Source of the DNA: Marivita sp003149565
GTDB lineage: Bacteria > Pseudomonadota > Alphaproteobacteria > Rhodobacterales > Rhodobacteraceae
Reading direction: 5' to 3' (one strand)
Assembly: GCF_965216415.1 (NCBI RefSeq)
Contig: NZ_CBDCFU010000002.1
DNA: 64,000 nt
The notes under the pieces are model-generated. The model ran no database searches. It was not told where the DNA came from and saw only the letters and a program-made list of their open reading frames with translations. Shown here piece by piece: positions 36,386-45,933 of the stretch; the first letter of the stretch is position 1; each line of letters begins with the position of its first letter. Position numbers and translations under genes: made by a program.

Positions 36386-38389
36386 ATGTTCGACAAGATC
36401 CTGATTGCCAACCGAGGCGAGATCGCCTGCCGGGTGATCAAGAGCGCCCGCAAGATGGGCATCAAAACGGTGGCCATCTATTCGGATGCCGACAAACACG
36501 CGCTACATGTCGAGATGGCGGACGAAGCCGTGCATATCGGCCCGCCGCCTGCCAACCAGTCTTACATCGTCATCGACAAGGTGATGGAGGCGATCAAGCA
36601 GACTGGCGCGCAGGCGGTTCATCCAGGCTACGGCTTCCTGTCCGAAAATCCGAAATTTGCCGAAGCGCTTGAGGCGGCTGGCGTGGCGTTTGTCGGCCCA
36701 CCGGTCAAGGCGATTGAAGCGATGGGCGACAAGATCACCTCGAAGAAGATTGCCCAAGAGGCCAACGTATCGACCGTGCCGGGCTATATGGGCCTGATCG
36801 AGAACGCAGACGAGGCGGTGAAGATCTCGAACGAGATCGGCTATCCGGTGATGATCAAGGCCTCTGCCGGCGGTGGCGGCAAGGGCATGCGGATCGCCTG
36901 GAACGACGAGGAGGCGCGCGAGGGCTTTCAGTCGTCCAAGAACGAGGCGGCCAGCAGTTTCGGCGATGACCGCATCTTCATCGAGAAATTCGTCACCCAA
37001 CCGCGCCACATCGAGATCCAGGTGCTCTGTGATGCGCATGGCAACGGGATTTACCTGAACGAACGCGAATGCTCGATCCAGCGCCGCAACCAGAAGGTGG
37101 TGGAAGAAGCGCCATCGCCGTTCCTGGACGAAGAAACGCGCAAGGCGATGGGCGAGCAATCTGTCGCTCTGGCCAAGGCCGTTGGATACACAAGCGCCGG
37201 TACGGTCGAATTCATCGTCGATGGCGACAAGAACTTCTACTTTCTCGAGATGAACACCCGTCTGCAGGTGGAACATCCGGTCACGGAACTGATCACCGGT
37301 GTCGATCTGGTTGAACAGATGATCCGTGTCGCCAATGGCGAACCGTTGTCGATCACACAGGACGACGTCAAGATCAACGGCTGGGCCATCGAGAACCGTC
37401 TTTATGCCGAAGACCCGTATCGCGGGTTCCTGCCATCGATTGGCCGCCTGACCCGCTACCGTCCGCCCGCCGAAGGTGCGCTGGGAGCCGGGCTTGTGCG
37501 TAACGACACGGGCGTGTTCGAAGGCGGTGAGATCAGCATGTATTACGATCCGATGATCGCCAAGCTGTGCACATGGGCGCCGACCCGCGATGAGGCCATT
37601 GAGGTGATGCGCCACGCGCTTGACAGTTTCGAGGTTGAAGGCATCGGTCACAACCTTCCGTTCCTGTCGGCAGTGATGGATCATCCGAAATTCATTTCTG
37701 GCGACATGACCACCGCATTTATCGCCGAGGAATACCCGGACGGATTCGAGGGTGTGACGCTGGGCGATGATGCTTTGCGTGGCATCGCGGCGGCCTGTGC
37801 GGCCATGAACCGGGTTGCCGAAATCCGGCGTGCACGTATTTCGGGGACGCTCGACAATCACGAGCGCCATGTTGGCGAAGAGTGGAACGTTGCACTGCAG
37901 GGGCAGGACTTCGATGTGCGTATTGCTGCCGATCATGATGGTTCGACCGTGCGCTTTGCGGATGATGGCTCTGAAGTGCGTGTCAGCGGTGATTGGACCC
38001 CCGGCGATCAACTTGCTCGCATGACGGTCAATGGCGACCCGCTGGTGATGAAGGTTGGCAAGGTATCGGGCGGGTTCCGAATCCGGTCGCGCGGAGCCGA
38101 GCTTAAAGTTCACGTGCGCACGCCGCGTCAGGCCGAGCTGGCGCGCAAGATGCCGGAAAAAGTTCCGCCGGACACCTCCAAGATGCTGCTCTGCCCGATG
38201 CCGGGTCTGATCGTGAAGATCGACGTGGAAGAGGGTCAGGAGGTCCAGGAGGGGCAGGCATTGTGCACCGTCGAGGCGATGAAAATGGAAAACATCCTGC
38301 GCGCGGAGCGCAAGGGGGTGGTCTCCAAAATCAATGCTGCCGCGGGTGACAGCCTTGCCGTGGACGATGTGATCATGGAGTTCGAATAG
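36386..38389 (+). CDS. pccA: propionyl-CoA carboxylase alpha subunit PccA (biotin carboxylase + BCCP)
   Basis: Protein of 667 residues. The N-terminal biotin carboxylase (about 1-445) has FDKILIANRGEIACRVIKSA, the ATP-grasp loop KASAGGGGKGMRIA, and EMNTRLQVEHPVTE. A PCC-type linker follows, and the C-terminal biotinyl domain has the biotin lysine K633 in EAMKMEN. It carboxylates biotin with ATP and bicarbonate and works with PccB. GGAAAGGGAC precedes the ATG. Confidence 0.95.
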   Translation: MFDKILIANRGEIACRVIKSARKMGIKTVAIYSDADKHALHVEMADEAVHIGPPPANQSYIVIDKVMEAIKQTGAQAVHPGYGFLSENPKFAEALEAAGVAFVGPPVKAIEAMGDKITSKKIAQEANVSTVPGYMGLIENADEAVKISNEIGYPVMIKASAGGGGKGMRIAWNDEEAREGFQSSKNEAASSFGDDRIFIEKFVTQPRHIEIQVLCDAHGNGIYLNERECSIQRRNQKVVEEAPSPFLDEETRKAMGEQSVALAKAVGYTSAGTVEFIVDGDKNFYFLEMNTRLQVEHPVTELITGVDLVEQMIRVANGEPLSITQDDVKINGWAIENRLYAEDPYRGFLPSIGRLTRYRPPAEGALGAGLVRNDTGVFEGGEISMYYDPMIAKLCTWAPTRDEAIEVMRHALDSFEVEGIGHNLPFLSAVMDHPKFISGDMTTAFIAEEYPDGFEGVTLGDDALRGIAAACAAMNRVAEIRRARISGTLDNHERHVGEEWNVALQGQDFDVRIAADHDGSTVRFADDGSEVRVSGDWTPGDQLARMTVNGDPLVMKVGKVSGGFRIRSRGAELKVHVRTPRQAELARKMPEKVPPDTSKMLLCPMPGLIVKIDVEEGQEVQEGQALCTVEAMKMENILRAERKGVVSKINAAAGDSLAVDDVIMEFE

Positions 38390-38512
38390 TCTCGTGCTCC
38401 GGTCCCGCTACGTTTTCTCAGGCGCGACGGCCACGGTGGGATATCGCCCCGTGGTACGTCTATCTGTGCCGAAGCGGGGCCATCAGTATATGAGTTTGAG
38501 CGAACCCCGATT

Positions 38513-39001
38513 TTACGAGCCCGATGCGCGCCGGTCGCGGATTTCCTGCTGCCGGATGGGCATTTTGTCGATAGAACGGGACAGTTCCCGCACACTCCAG
38601 GGCAGAGGTTTGCGGAATTTGATTTGCCCGTCTTTGCCGATCAGCGCGAGCATAAAGCTGCGGGGGCGCAGTTTGGTTCGCACGTCGGTCTGTGCGGCTG
38701 GGTCAGTGTCGGTGATGACAACGATATCCCGTTCCGCCAGTTCATCAAGCTCGCGCATCAGATATTGCATCTGTTGGATGAAGAGCGGGTCCGCAGGGGC
38801 GTTGGCAAATATGATCAGCGGGCGGGCGACCCATAAAAATTCGTCGAGATCGACGTCCTTGGCGTCGAGAATGGGCACAAGGCTCACCTCTTCGTCTGCT
38901 GCAGGCTCAAGTGAGGTATCGGCGGCGTGGCTGGCAACAGGCAGTGCCAGAGCCGCGAACGCCAGTATGAAGGGCCGGAGTATATTCATACCCCAAGACA
39001 T
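38513..39001 (-). CDS. exported DUF4174-family protein
   Basis: Protein of 162 residues with a signal peptide (LRPFILAFAALALPVASHA, cleavage near 26). An acidic stretch follows, then a thioredoxin-like domain without CxxC (FLWVARPLIIFANAPADPLFIQQMQYL, IVVITDTDP, FMLALIGKDGQIKFRK). This is the layout of DUF4174. An alternative start is ATG 38989. It is the only leftward gene between pccA and mcm and is divergent from mcm. Its function is unknown. Confidence 0.72.
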   Translation of the reverse strand: MSWGMNILRPFILAFAALALPVASHAADTSLEPAADEEVSLVPILDAKDVDLDEFLWVARPLIIFANAPADPLFIQQMQYLMRELDELAERDIVVITDTDPAAQTDVRTKLRPRSFMLALIGKDGQIKFRKPLPWSVRELSRSIDKMPIRQQEIRDRRASGS

Positions 39002-39193
39002 AGTGCGTTACGGGACCAATGCGAAGGGCCGCGCTGCGCGGCGGGAACAAAATTTCGGCATCGCCAATGGAGCCAGAGAACAGGTCACATGATGCCGTAG
39101 GGCAGACGCAGAGACCGAGCGAAACCCACCGGACGCCACAAGGTGCCAATTGCACACGGGCGGCGGTCACGACGACAAGAGGAAGACGGAACG

Positions 39194-41323
39194 ATGACAG
39201 CCAAAACAGACACATGGCGCAGCCTTGCGGAAAAGGAACTTCGCGGCAAACCGCTTGAGGCGCTGACATGGAAGACACTCGAAGGCATCGAGGTTCAGCC
39301 GCTCTATACCGAAGACGACATCAAGGACCTGCCGCATTTGGGCAGCATCCCCGGTGAGGCGCCATTTACACGCGGTGTGAAGGCCACGATGTATGCGGGG
39401 CGTCCCTGGACAATCCGGCAATATGCAGGCTTCTCGACTGCCGAGGAATCAAACGCGTTTTACCGCAAGAACCTTGCCGCCGGTCAGCAGGGCGTGTCGG
39501 TGGCCTTCGATCTGGCCACGCACCGCGGGTATGACAGCGACCACGAGCGTGTGGTCGGCGATGTCGGCAAGGCCGGTGTGGCCATCGACAGCGTCGAGGA
39601 CATGAAGATCCTCTTCGACGGCATCCCGCTCGATCAGGTGTCGGTGTCGATGACGATGAACGGTGCGGTCATTCCGATCCTCGCCAATTTCATCGTCGCG
39701 GGTGAAGAGCAGGGGCATGACCGCGCGGTGCTTTCGGGGACGATCCAGAACGACATCCTCAAGGAGTTCATGGTCCGCAACACCTATGTCTACCCGCCCG
39801 AGCCGTCGATGCGGATCATCGCAGATATCATCGAATATACCTCGAACGAGATGCCGCGTTTCAACTCGATCTCGATTTCCGGCTACCACATGCAGGAGGC
39901 GGGCGCGAACCTTGTTCAGGAGCTGGCCTACACGCTGGCCGACGGCAAGGAATACGTCCAGACCGCGATGGCCCGCGGCATGGATGTGGACAAATTCGCG
40001 GGGCGACTGAGCTTCTTCTTCGCCATCGGAAAGAACTTCTTTATGGAAGCGGCCAAGCTGCGCGCGGCGCGAATGCTGTGGCACCGGATCATGACCGATC
40101 TGGGCGCCAAGAACGACCGCTCCAAGATGCTGCGCACCCATTGCCAGACCTCTGGCGTGTCGCTGGCCGAGCAGGACCCCTATAACAATGTGATCCGTAC
40201 CGCCTACGAGGCGATGAGTGCGGTTCTGGGCGGCACCCAGTCGCTGCACACCAACGCTCTGGACGAGGCGATTGCGCTGCCGACGGAATTCTCGGCCCGC
40301 ATCGCGCGGAATACGCAGTTGATCTTGCAGGAAGAGACCGGTGTCACCAAGGTCGTCGATCCGTTGGCGGGCTCTTACTACGTCGAGAAGCTGACCCATG
40401 ACCTGGCCGAAGCGGCCTGGAAGCTGATCGAAGAGGTCGACGAGATGGGTGGCATGACCAAGGCCGTGGCCTCGGGCATGCCGAAGCTGCGGATCGAGGA
40501 AACTGCGGCGCAGCGGCAGGCGGATATCGACCGGGGCACCGACGTGATCGTTGGCGTGAACAAGTACCGTCTCGAAAAGGAAGACGATCTCGACATCCTC
40601 GACGTCGACAACGTCAAAGTGCGTCAAAGCCAGATCGACCGGTTGAAACGCATCCGGGGCAGCCGCGACCAGGCTGCTTGCGACGCGGCTCTGGCCGAAC
40701 TTGAGAAACGCGCTGCCGAGGGCGGCAATCTTTTGGAAGCGGCGGTGGAGGCCTCCCGTGCCCGCGCCACGGTAGGAGAGATCAGCATGGCGATGGAAAA
40801 AGTGTTCGGCCGACACCGGGCCGAGGTGAAAACATTGGCCGGCGTCTATGGCGCAGCCTATGAGGGAGACGAAGGCTTTGCCGCCATCCAGCGCTCGGTC
40901 GAGGCGTTCGCCGAAGACGAGGGCCGCCGACCACGGATGCTGGTCGTCAAGATGGGGCAGGACGGGCACGACCGCGGGGCGAAGGTGATCGCAACCGCCT
41001 TTGCCGATATCGGCTTTGATGTGGATGTGGGACCGCTCTTTCAGACACCAGCCGAGGCGGCGCAGGATGCCATCGACAACGATGTGCATGTGATTGGTAT
41101 TTCTTCGCAGGCGGCTGGGCACAAGACGTTGGCGCCGCAACTGGTGCAGGAGCTGAAGGCGCAGGGCGCTGGGGACATTCTGGTGATCTGCGGCGGGGTG
41201 ATCCCGCAGCAGGACTACAAGTTCCTCTATGATGCCGGGGTCAAGGCGATCTTCGGTCCGGGCACCAACATTCCGGAGGCGGCGCAGGACATCCTGCGGC
41301 TCATCCGTGAGGCGCGCGGGTAA
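39194..41323 (+). CDS. mcm: methylmalonyl-CoA mutase, single-chain
   Basis: Adenosylcobalamin enzyme of 709 residues that converts (R)-methylmalonyl-CoA to succinyl-CoA. The catalytic barrel has GVKATMYAGRPWTIRQYAGF, SVSMTMNGAVIPI and RTHCQTSGVSL. The C-terminal B12 domain has D590-x-H592-x-x-G and a final GPGTNIPEAA. The frame is open 17 codons further up, but the ATG at 39194 has GAGGAAG about 8 bp upstream and starts MTAKTDTW, as in homologues. It completes the PccBA pathway into the TCA cycle. The epimerase gene is not visible here. Confidence 0.95.
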   Translation: MTAKTDTWRSLAEKELRGKPLEALTWKTLEGIEVQPLYTEDDIKDLPHLGSIPGEAPFTRGVKATMYAGRPWTIRQYAGFSTAEESNAFYRKNLAAGQQGVSVAFDLATHRGYDSDHERVVGDVGKAGVAIDSVEDMKILFDGIPLDQVSVSMTMNGAVIPILANFIVAGEEQGHDRAVLSGTIQNDILKEFMVRNTYVYPPEPSMRIIADIIEYTSNEMPRFNSISISGYHMQEAGANLVQELAYTLADGKEYVQTAMARGMDVDKFAGRLSFFFAIGKNFFMEAAKLRAARMLWHRIMTDLGAKNDRSKMLRTHCQTSGVSLAEQDPYNNVIRTAYEAMSAVLGGTQSLHTNALDEAIALPTEFSARIARNTQLILQEETGVTKVVDPLAGSYYVEKLTHDLAEAAWKLIEEVDEMGGMTKAVASGMPKLRIEETAAQRQADIDRGTDVIVGVNKYRLEKEDDLDILDVDNVKVRQSQIDRLKRIRGSRDQAACDAALAELEKRAAEGGNLLEAAVEASRARATVGEISMAMEKVFGRHRAEVKTLAGVYGAAYEGDEGFAAIQRSVEAFAEDEGRRPRMLVVKMGQDGHDRGAKVIATAFADIGFDVDVGPLFQTPAEAAQDAIDNDVHVIGISSQAAGHKTLAPQLVQELKAQGAGDILVICGGVIPQQDYKFLYDAGVKAIFGPGTNIPEAAQDILRLIREARG

Positions 41324-41339
41324 CCAAAAAGCGGGCGGG

Positions 41340-41377
41340 CGCGTCGACGCGTCCGCTGTTTTCCGTTGACGGAAAAC
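41340..41377. repeat. paired palindromes after mcm (GTCGAC/GTTGAC pair)
   Basis: CGCGTCGACGCG (41340-41351) is followed by GTTTTCCGTTGACGGAAAAC (41358-41377). They have the same order and cores as the pair at 60.0 kb and lie 17 bp after the mcm stop. Confidence 0.78.
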
Positions 41378-41388
41378 CCGCCGCGTGT

Positions 41389-42018
41389 GTGAATGTCGAT
41401 ATGAAATTCGAACTGGATCACATCGCGGTTGCCGGGGAAACGCTGGAAGAGGCGGTGCGCCACAGCGAGGAAGCGCTGGGTGTACCGCTCTCCGCAGGTG
41501 GCCAGCATTCGCATTATGCCACCCATAACCGACTTCTGGGATTGGAGAATGACCTCTATTTCGAGGCCATCGCCCCCGACCCCTCGCAACCCAAACCAGA
41601 CTATCCGCGCTGGTTCGGGCTGGATGATTTCGACGGTCCGGCGCAACTCGACAAATGGATTCTGCGTTGTGACGATATCAACGCCGCGCAGCGGATGTTT
41701 CCCGAGGCAGGCGAGCCGGTACAGTTGTCGCGTGGTGATCTGAGCTGGACCATGCTGGTGCCCCCCGATGGCCGATTGCCCTTTGGCGGGCAGTTCCCGG
41801 CGATCATTCAATGGCATACCGAGACGCCGCCGGGTGTGAGCCTGCCAAGTGCCGGGTTGCGACTTGAAGCGCTGACCATCTGCGGGCCGGATGTAAAAGA
41901 CCTGCAGGACCGTCTAGCGCCGGTTTTTGACAATGACCGGGTGCTGTTCCAGAAAATGGCGGATCGGATGATGCAAGCAGTGTTCCTGACCGCAGGTGGT
42001 CGGCGCGTCCTTACATGA
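41389..42018 (+). CDS. VOC-superfamily protein (glyoxalase_3-like)
   Basis: Protein of 209 residues with a vicinal-oxygen-chelate fold start (FELDHIAVAGETLEEAVRH), HYATHNRLLGLENDLYFEAIAP, and WHTETPPG in the second half. It fits the Glyoxalase_3-like group of about 200 residues, not methylmalonyl-CoA epimerase. Start is uncertain between GTG 41389 and ATG 41401. It overlaps the GNAT gene by ATGA, so they are coupled. The substrate is unknown. Confidence 0.75.
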   Translation: MNVDMKFELDHIAVAGETLEEAVRHSEEALGVPLSAGGQHSHYATHNRLLGLENDLYFEAIAPDPSQPKPDYPRWFGLDDFDGPAQLDKWILRCDDINAAQRMFPEAGEPVQLSRGDLSWTMLVPPDGRLPFGGQFPAIIQWHTETPPGVSLPSAGLRLEALTICGPDVKDLQDRLAPVFDNDRVLFQKMADRMMQAVFLTAGGRRVLT

Positions 42019-42494
42019 TCATCCGTCCGGCGCGCGCCGAGGATGCCGAGGCGTTGACCGCTATCCTGAACGACGTGATCGACAATACCACGATCACGTT
42101 CACCTCGAAACGCAAGACAGTCGAAGATGTCCAGAGCGACATTGCCGCCAAGGGTGCCGCTTTTCTCGTGGTTGAGATCGACGGCGTCGCTGCAGGCTAT
42201 GCCAGCTATTTTCCGTTCCGAAATGGTCCAGGCTATGCGCGCACCAAAGAGCATTCCATCGCTCTCGCGCAGCATGCGCGCGGCAAGGGGGCAGGTCGCG
42301 CGCTCATGCAGGTGCTGGAGGAGGTTGCGCGGGCGGACGGGGTGCATTCGCTTTGGGCGGGCATCAGCGCCGAAAACATGGCGGGCCGCTACTTCCATGC
42401 AACGCTCGGATTCACCGAGATCGCCACTCTGCCCGAGGTGGGATTCAAGTTTGACCGCTGGATCGACCTTGTGCTGATGCAGAAAATGCTGTGA
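42015..42494 (+). CDS. GNAT acetyltransferase, phosphinothricin-acetyltransferase type
   Basis: N-acetyltransferase of 159 residues. It has MIIRPARAEDAEALTAILNDVI, the acetyl-CoA loop QHARGKGAGRALMQVL and the family end ENMAGRYFHATLGFTEIATLPEVGFKFDRWIDLVLMQK. Members acetylate phosphinothricin, methionine sulfone or similar amino compounds. The ATG overlaps the stop of the VOC gene. Confidence 0.85.
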   Translation: MIIRPARAEDAEALTAILNDVIDNTTITFTSKRKTVEDVQSDIAAKGAAFLVVEIDGVAAGYASYFPFRNGPGYARTKEHSIALAQHARGKGAGRALMQVLEEVARADGVHSLWAGISAENMAGRYFHATLGFTEIATLPEVGFKFDRWIDLVLMQKML

Positions 42495-42536
42495 TGCCGC
42501 ACTGACAAAATTGGCACTTTCGCTTAAACTGTTCAC

Positions 42537-43220
42537 ATGTCGATCTGGTCGCGCATTGCGGATGCTGTCTCGGCCCTCGCCTCGGGCGAAGGGCTCTCTG
42601 AGGTGTTTGAACGCCTGCGCACGCCGCCGGAAAAGACCGTGGCCTTTACCATCGCTGTGATCGCGTTGTCGGCCAAGATGGCAAAGGCAGACGGCCTTGT
42701 GACCCGCGACGAGGTGATGGCGTTTCGCGAAGTGTTTCACATCCCGCGCGAAGACGAGGCGGGGGCGGCGCGGGTGTTCAACCTCGCGCGTCAGGACGTG
42801 GCGGGCTACGAGGAATACGCCAAGCGCATCCGTGCGATGTTTGGTCAGGATCGTGGTACGCTGTGCGATCTGATGGAGGGGCTGTTTCACATCGCGATGG
42901 CCGATGGCACCTATCATCCCGGCGAAGACGCGTTCCTGTTGCGCGTGGCCGAAATTTTCGAATTGCCTGACGGATCGTTCCGCCGTTTGAAATCGCGCTT
43001 CGTGCCTGATGCCGAGCCTGATCCTTATGACGTTCTGGGTGTTGATCCCGATATGCCGCTGGATCAGATCCGCGCGACCTGGCGGCAGCTTGTGCGCGAC
43101 AGCCACCCGGACCGGATGATTGCTCGTGGCGTTCCGGAAGAGGCCGTGCGGCTGTCAGAAAGACGTCTGATCGACATCAACCGCGCCTGGGACGAGATCG
43201 CGGCGCGCGAACACGCCTGA
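42537..43220 (+). CDS. TerB/DjlA-like protein with C-terminal J domain
   Basis: Protein of 227 residues. A TerB/DjlA-type helical domain covers about 30-140 (AFTIAVIALSAKMAKADGLVTRDE, then FHIAMADGTYHPGEDAFL). A C-terminal J domain (about 163-227) carries the HPD motif in DSHPDRM. It has no N-terminal membrane helix, unlike E. coli DjlA. It is probably a DnaK co-chaperone. It lies 42 bp after the GNAT gene and 19 bp before the phosphatase-family gene. Confidence 0.82.
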   Translation: MSIWSRIADAVSALASGEGLSEVFERLRTPPEKTVAFTIAVIALSAKMAKADGLVTRDEVMAFREVFHIPREDEAGAARVFNLARQDVAGYEEYAKRIRAMFGQDRGTLCDLMEGLFHIAMADGTYHPGEDAFLLRVAEIFELPDGSFRRLKSRFVPDAEPDPYDVLGVDPDMPLDQIRATWRQLVRDSHPDRMIARGVPEEAVRLSERRLIDINRAWDEIAAREHA

Positions 43221-43239
43221 TGCGGTCGAGTGAGCCTGA

Positions 43240-44271
43240 ATGAGATTGGCCACTTACAATGTCGAATGGTTCGACGCGCTGTTTGACGATACCGGTCATC
43301 TGATTGCGGACGGATCCTGGTCGGCGCGCCATGACGTCACCAAGGCGATGCAGACCGAAGCGCTGGGGATCGTCTTCACGGCGATTGATGCGGATGTGAT
43401 CATGGTGATCGAAGCGCCGGATACAAGCCGCAAGCGGGATACCGTGCGCGCGCTTGAGGGGTTTGCCGAAGCGTTTGACCTGCGGGCGCGCAAGGCCGTC
43501 ATGGGGTTCAGCAACGACACGCAGCAGGAAATCGCATTGATGTATGACCCGGACATTGTGACGGCGCATCACGACCCACGGGGGCAGGCTCCGGTGCCGG
43601 GCGCACCGCAGGTGGCAGGCGCACCGCGCTTTGACGGAACTTTTCGCATTGATCTCGATATTGACGCGACCGAAGACAAGGTGGTGTTCTCCAAACCTCC
43701 GCTTGAGGTGTCGCTCAAGGTCAGGGAAAGCGGGCAGGTGATCCGGCTGCTCGGGGCGCATCTCAAATCCAAAGCGCCACACGGCGCGACCAATCGCGAC
43801 GAAGTCATGCGCCTGTCGATCACCAATCGGCGCAAGCAATTGGCACAGGCGATCTGGTTGCGGGCGCGGGTGGCAGAACATCTTGATGCAGGTGACCCGC
43901 TGATCGTGATGGGTGACTTGAATGACGGTCCCGGGTTGGACGAGTACGAGAACCTGTTTGGCCGCAGTTCGGTCGAGATCATTCTCGGGGAGGGAGATCG
44001 CGAATTATTTGACCCGCATGCGTGTGAAGCCCTGTTGCGTCGGATCGGCCCACAACCCAGTACGGCCCGCTTTTACATCTCGCAGGACGAGCGTTATCTT
44101 CAGGCGCTTCTGGATTATATCATGGTTTCGACCGAACTACGCCCAAAAGCGCGGCGCTGGCGCATTTGGCACCCGTTCGATGACCCGGCGTGTTGGAAAA
44201 CGCCCGAACTGCGCGAAGCCCTTTTGGTGGCCTCTGATCACTTCCCGGTGACTCTGGATATCGACCTCTAG
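43240..44271 (+). CDS. endonuclease/exonuclease/phosphatase-family protein
   Basis: EEP-fold protein of 343 residues with no signal peptide. It has ATYNVEWFD at the start, VIMVIEAPD in place of the usual QE, LLGAHLKSKAPHG, VMGDLNDGPG and a final SDHFPVTLDIDL. These are the metal and catalytic motifs of DNase I-like enzymes. The substrate, nucleic acid or phosphoester, cannot be told from sequence. Confidence 0.82.
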   Translation: MRLATYNVEWFDALFDDTGHLIADGSWSARHDVTKAMQTEALGIVFTAIDADVIMVIEAPDTSRKRDTVRALEGFAEAFDLRARKAVMGFSNDTQQEIALMYDPDIVTAHHDPRGQAPVPGAPQVAGAPRFDGTFRIDLDIDATEDKVVFSKPPLEVSLKVRESGQVIRLLGAHLKSKAPHGATNRDEVMRLSITNRRKQLAQAIWLRARVAEHLDAGDPLIVMGDLNDGPGLDEYENLFGRSSVEIILGEGDRELFDPHACEALLRRIGPQPSTARFYISQDERYLQALLDYIMVSTELRPKARRWRIWHPFDDPACWKTPELREALLVASDHFPVTLDIDL

Positions 44272-44307
44272 GTGAAATCTTGGATCGCAGTGCCTATATC
44301 ATGTCCC

Positions 44308-44676
44308 ATGAAAAAGATCCCGACACTTGCCCTCGTCCTTTCGATCTCCGCGTCCGGCGCGGTTGCGCAAGACGACGACACGGGCACGAGCCTGATGGAA
44401 GAGGGCGCCAAGCTGTTCTTCCGTGGTCTGATGGATGAGATGGAACCGGCCCTGCGCGAACTTGAAGGGTTGGCCGAAGACATCGAACCGGCCATCCGGA
44501 GTTTTGCCGAGGAAATGGGGCCTGCCTTGCGGGACCTCATGGAGCAGGTCGAAGATTGGTCCGCCTATGAGCCACCGGTGGTGCTGCCCAACGGTGACAT
44601 TCTGCTCAAACGGAAACAGGATGCTCCTCCGCTGGACGGGCTCCCGCCGCCCGACGACGGCGAGATTGATATCTAA
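44308..44676 (+). CDS. small exported acidic protein
   Basis: Protein of 122 residues with a clear signal peptide (MKKIPTLALVLSISASGAVAQ). An acidic amphipathic region with repeated E-P-A-(L/I)-R-x-(L/F) units follows (MEPALRELEGLAEDIEPAIRS, GPALRDL), then a proline-rich tail. It may form a helical hairpin or coiled coil. Similar short periplasmic proteins are common in Roseobacters. Its function is unknown. Confidence 0.68.
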   Translation: MKKIPTLALVLSISASGAVAQDDDTGTSLMEEGAKLFFRGLMDEMEPALRELEGLAEDIEPAIRSFAEEMGPALRDLMEQVEDWSAYEPPVVLPNGDILLKRKQDAPPLDGLPPPDDGEIDI

Positions 44677-44679
44677 GCG

Positions 44680-45732
44680 TTACTCTGCCGGTTGGGCGTA
44701 GGCTGATTCACCAAACGGCTTGAGGGCTGCATTGGTCAGCACCGCGCCCAGCGCAATCGATAGGATCGCAATCAAAGCAGCGATGGACAGTGTCGGGACA
44801 CCCGCCAGACCTGCCCCGACGGTGCAGCCACCGGCCAACACACCACCGATACCCATCAATAGAGCACCGCCTGCGTAGCGTCCCGTTTCAGCCGGAGCGC
44901 TGAACGACTGCCATTGGAACGTACCGAACGCGACTGCCGAGACCAGCGCACCGATCAGCACTCCGCCAATCAAACCCACACCGAAATTCGCCGGGATCGA
45001 GGTCGAAGCAACGGTCCAGAACAGCGTATCCGCGTAGGGCGATGTGAAGGACAAGCCTTGCAGGGCCACGGGATCGAAGTCATCATAAAGCACGAAGCCT
45101 GTCCCGATCCAGCCAGCCGGAACCAGCGCGCCCAGCAAAGCAGCGAGACCCAGCGTGGTCACGCGGTTGCCAGAGCGGACGGCGATGGCAAGTGCCGCCA
45201 GAGCGATCAGCACGGACCAGACCAACGCGCCGCCGGGCAGGGCGGCCAATGACACTGTGTCACCCAATGCGACAGTGACCGAGCCCAACGTGGTGCGGAC
45301 TGGTGCGAAAACGCCTTTCAGCGTGGCGTGGGCGGTGATCGCAAAGACCAGCAGAACGAAGACTGCGCGCAGATTGCCACTGGCAGACAGTACTGTCAGC
45401 CGCGAGACACAGCCGCGTGTGAGCACCATGCCCGCGCCGAACATCACGCCGCCGACGAAGATGGCAAGAAGGGGGAGATCACCGGCCATGAAGCGGTGGT
45501 CGTCAAAGGTTATCAGGCCAGCCAGAACTCCGGCCTGTGTTCCCAGCACGGCCACGGCCAAAGCTGTCAGCCAGACGCCCATTGCCTGTTTGCGATCTTC
45601 GCCGACAAGGCTTCGACGGAAGCAGAACCTGGTCCGTTCTGCCAACAGCCCAAACGCTGCGCCAAGGATCAGTGCGAGACCTACAGCCACCTGAGGCGCC
45701 GTATAGTTTTCAAAGCCAAGGGATTCGAACAT
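44680..45732 (-). CDS. YeeE/YedE-family sulfur-compound transporter
   Basis: Membrane protein of 350 residues with about nine helices and the two-repeat layout of the YeeE/YedE (TsuA-like) family. Each repeat carries a conserved cysteine motif: RTRFCFRR near 37, LTRGCVSRL near 107 and AGGCTVGAG near 305. TsuA takes up thiosulfate through such cysteines, so a thiosulfate or related sulfur substrate is plausible. AGGA lies 9 bp before the ATG. It is convergent with the exported acidic protein. Confidence 0.85.
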   Translation of the reverse strand: MFESLGFENYTAPQVAVGLALILGAAFGLLAERTRFCFRRSLVGEDRKQAMGVWLTALAVAVLGTQAGVLAGLITFDDHRFMAGDLPLLAIFVGGVMFGAGMVLTRGCVSRLTVLSASGNLRAVFVLLVFAITAHATLKGVFAPVRTTLGSVTVALGDTVSLAALPGGALVWSVLIALAALAIAVRSGNRVTTLGLAALLGALVPAGWIGTGFVLYDDFDPVALQGLSFTSPYADTLFWTVASTSIPANFGVGLIGGVLIGALVSAVAFGTFQWQSFSAPAETGRYAGGALLMGIGGVLAGGCTVGAGLAGVPTLSIAALIAILSIALGAVLTNAALKPFGESAYAQPAE

Positions 45733-45884
45733 GCGAGGATCCTTCCATCAGTCATCACGCCAGATGGAAGGAAAATTTTCCTGTGACAAGCCGAAGAAAT
45801 GGCTCTTATCTTGATTTTAGGAGGACAGTGTTTTGCCTTGTGACGTCTTTTAGGAATAGTGTTCCAATCCGTACTCTGGCGCGT

Positions 45885-45933
45885 GACCGACATTCGCGCA
45901 CGGGCACTGGGCCCGTGCCGATTGGTCTTTTTT
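45885..45933 (+). terminator. orphan plus-strand terminator, possible end of a small RNA
   Basis: Outer stem GACCGA (45885-45890) with TTGGTC (45922-45927) encloses a perfect CACGGGC-ACTGG-GCCCGTG hairpin (45899-45917), and TTTTTT follows (45928-45933). Both flanking genes are on the minus strand, so this would end an unannotated plus-strand transcript. Confidence 0.55.

Noticed and set aside
39002..39193. Cobalamin riboswitch upstream of the B12-dependent mutase
   Set aside because: No B12-box-like sequence or matching fold could be recognised.
41389..42018. Methylmalonyl-CoA epimerase downstream of mcm
   Set aside because: It is a VOC protein next to mcm, but at about 205 residues with glyoxalase_3-like motifs it is too long and lacks the epimerase pattern (about 134 residues).
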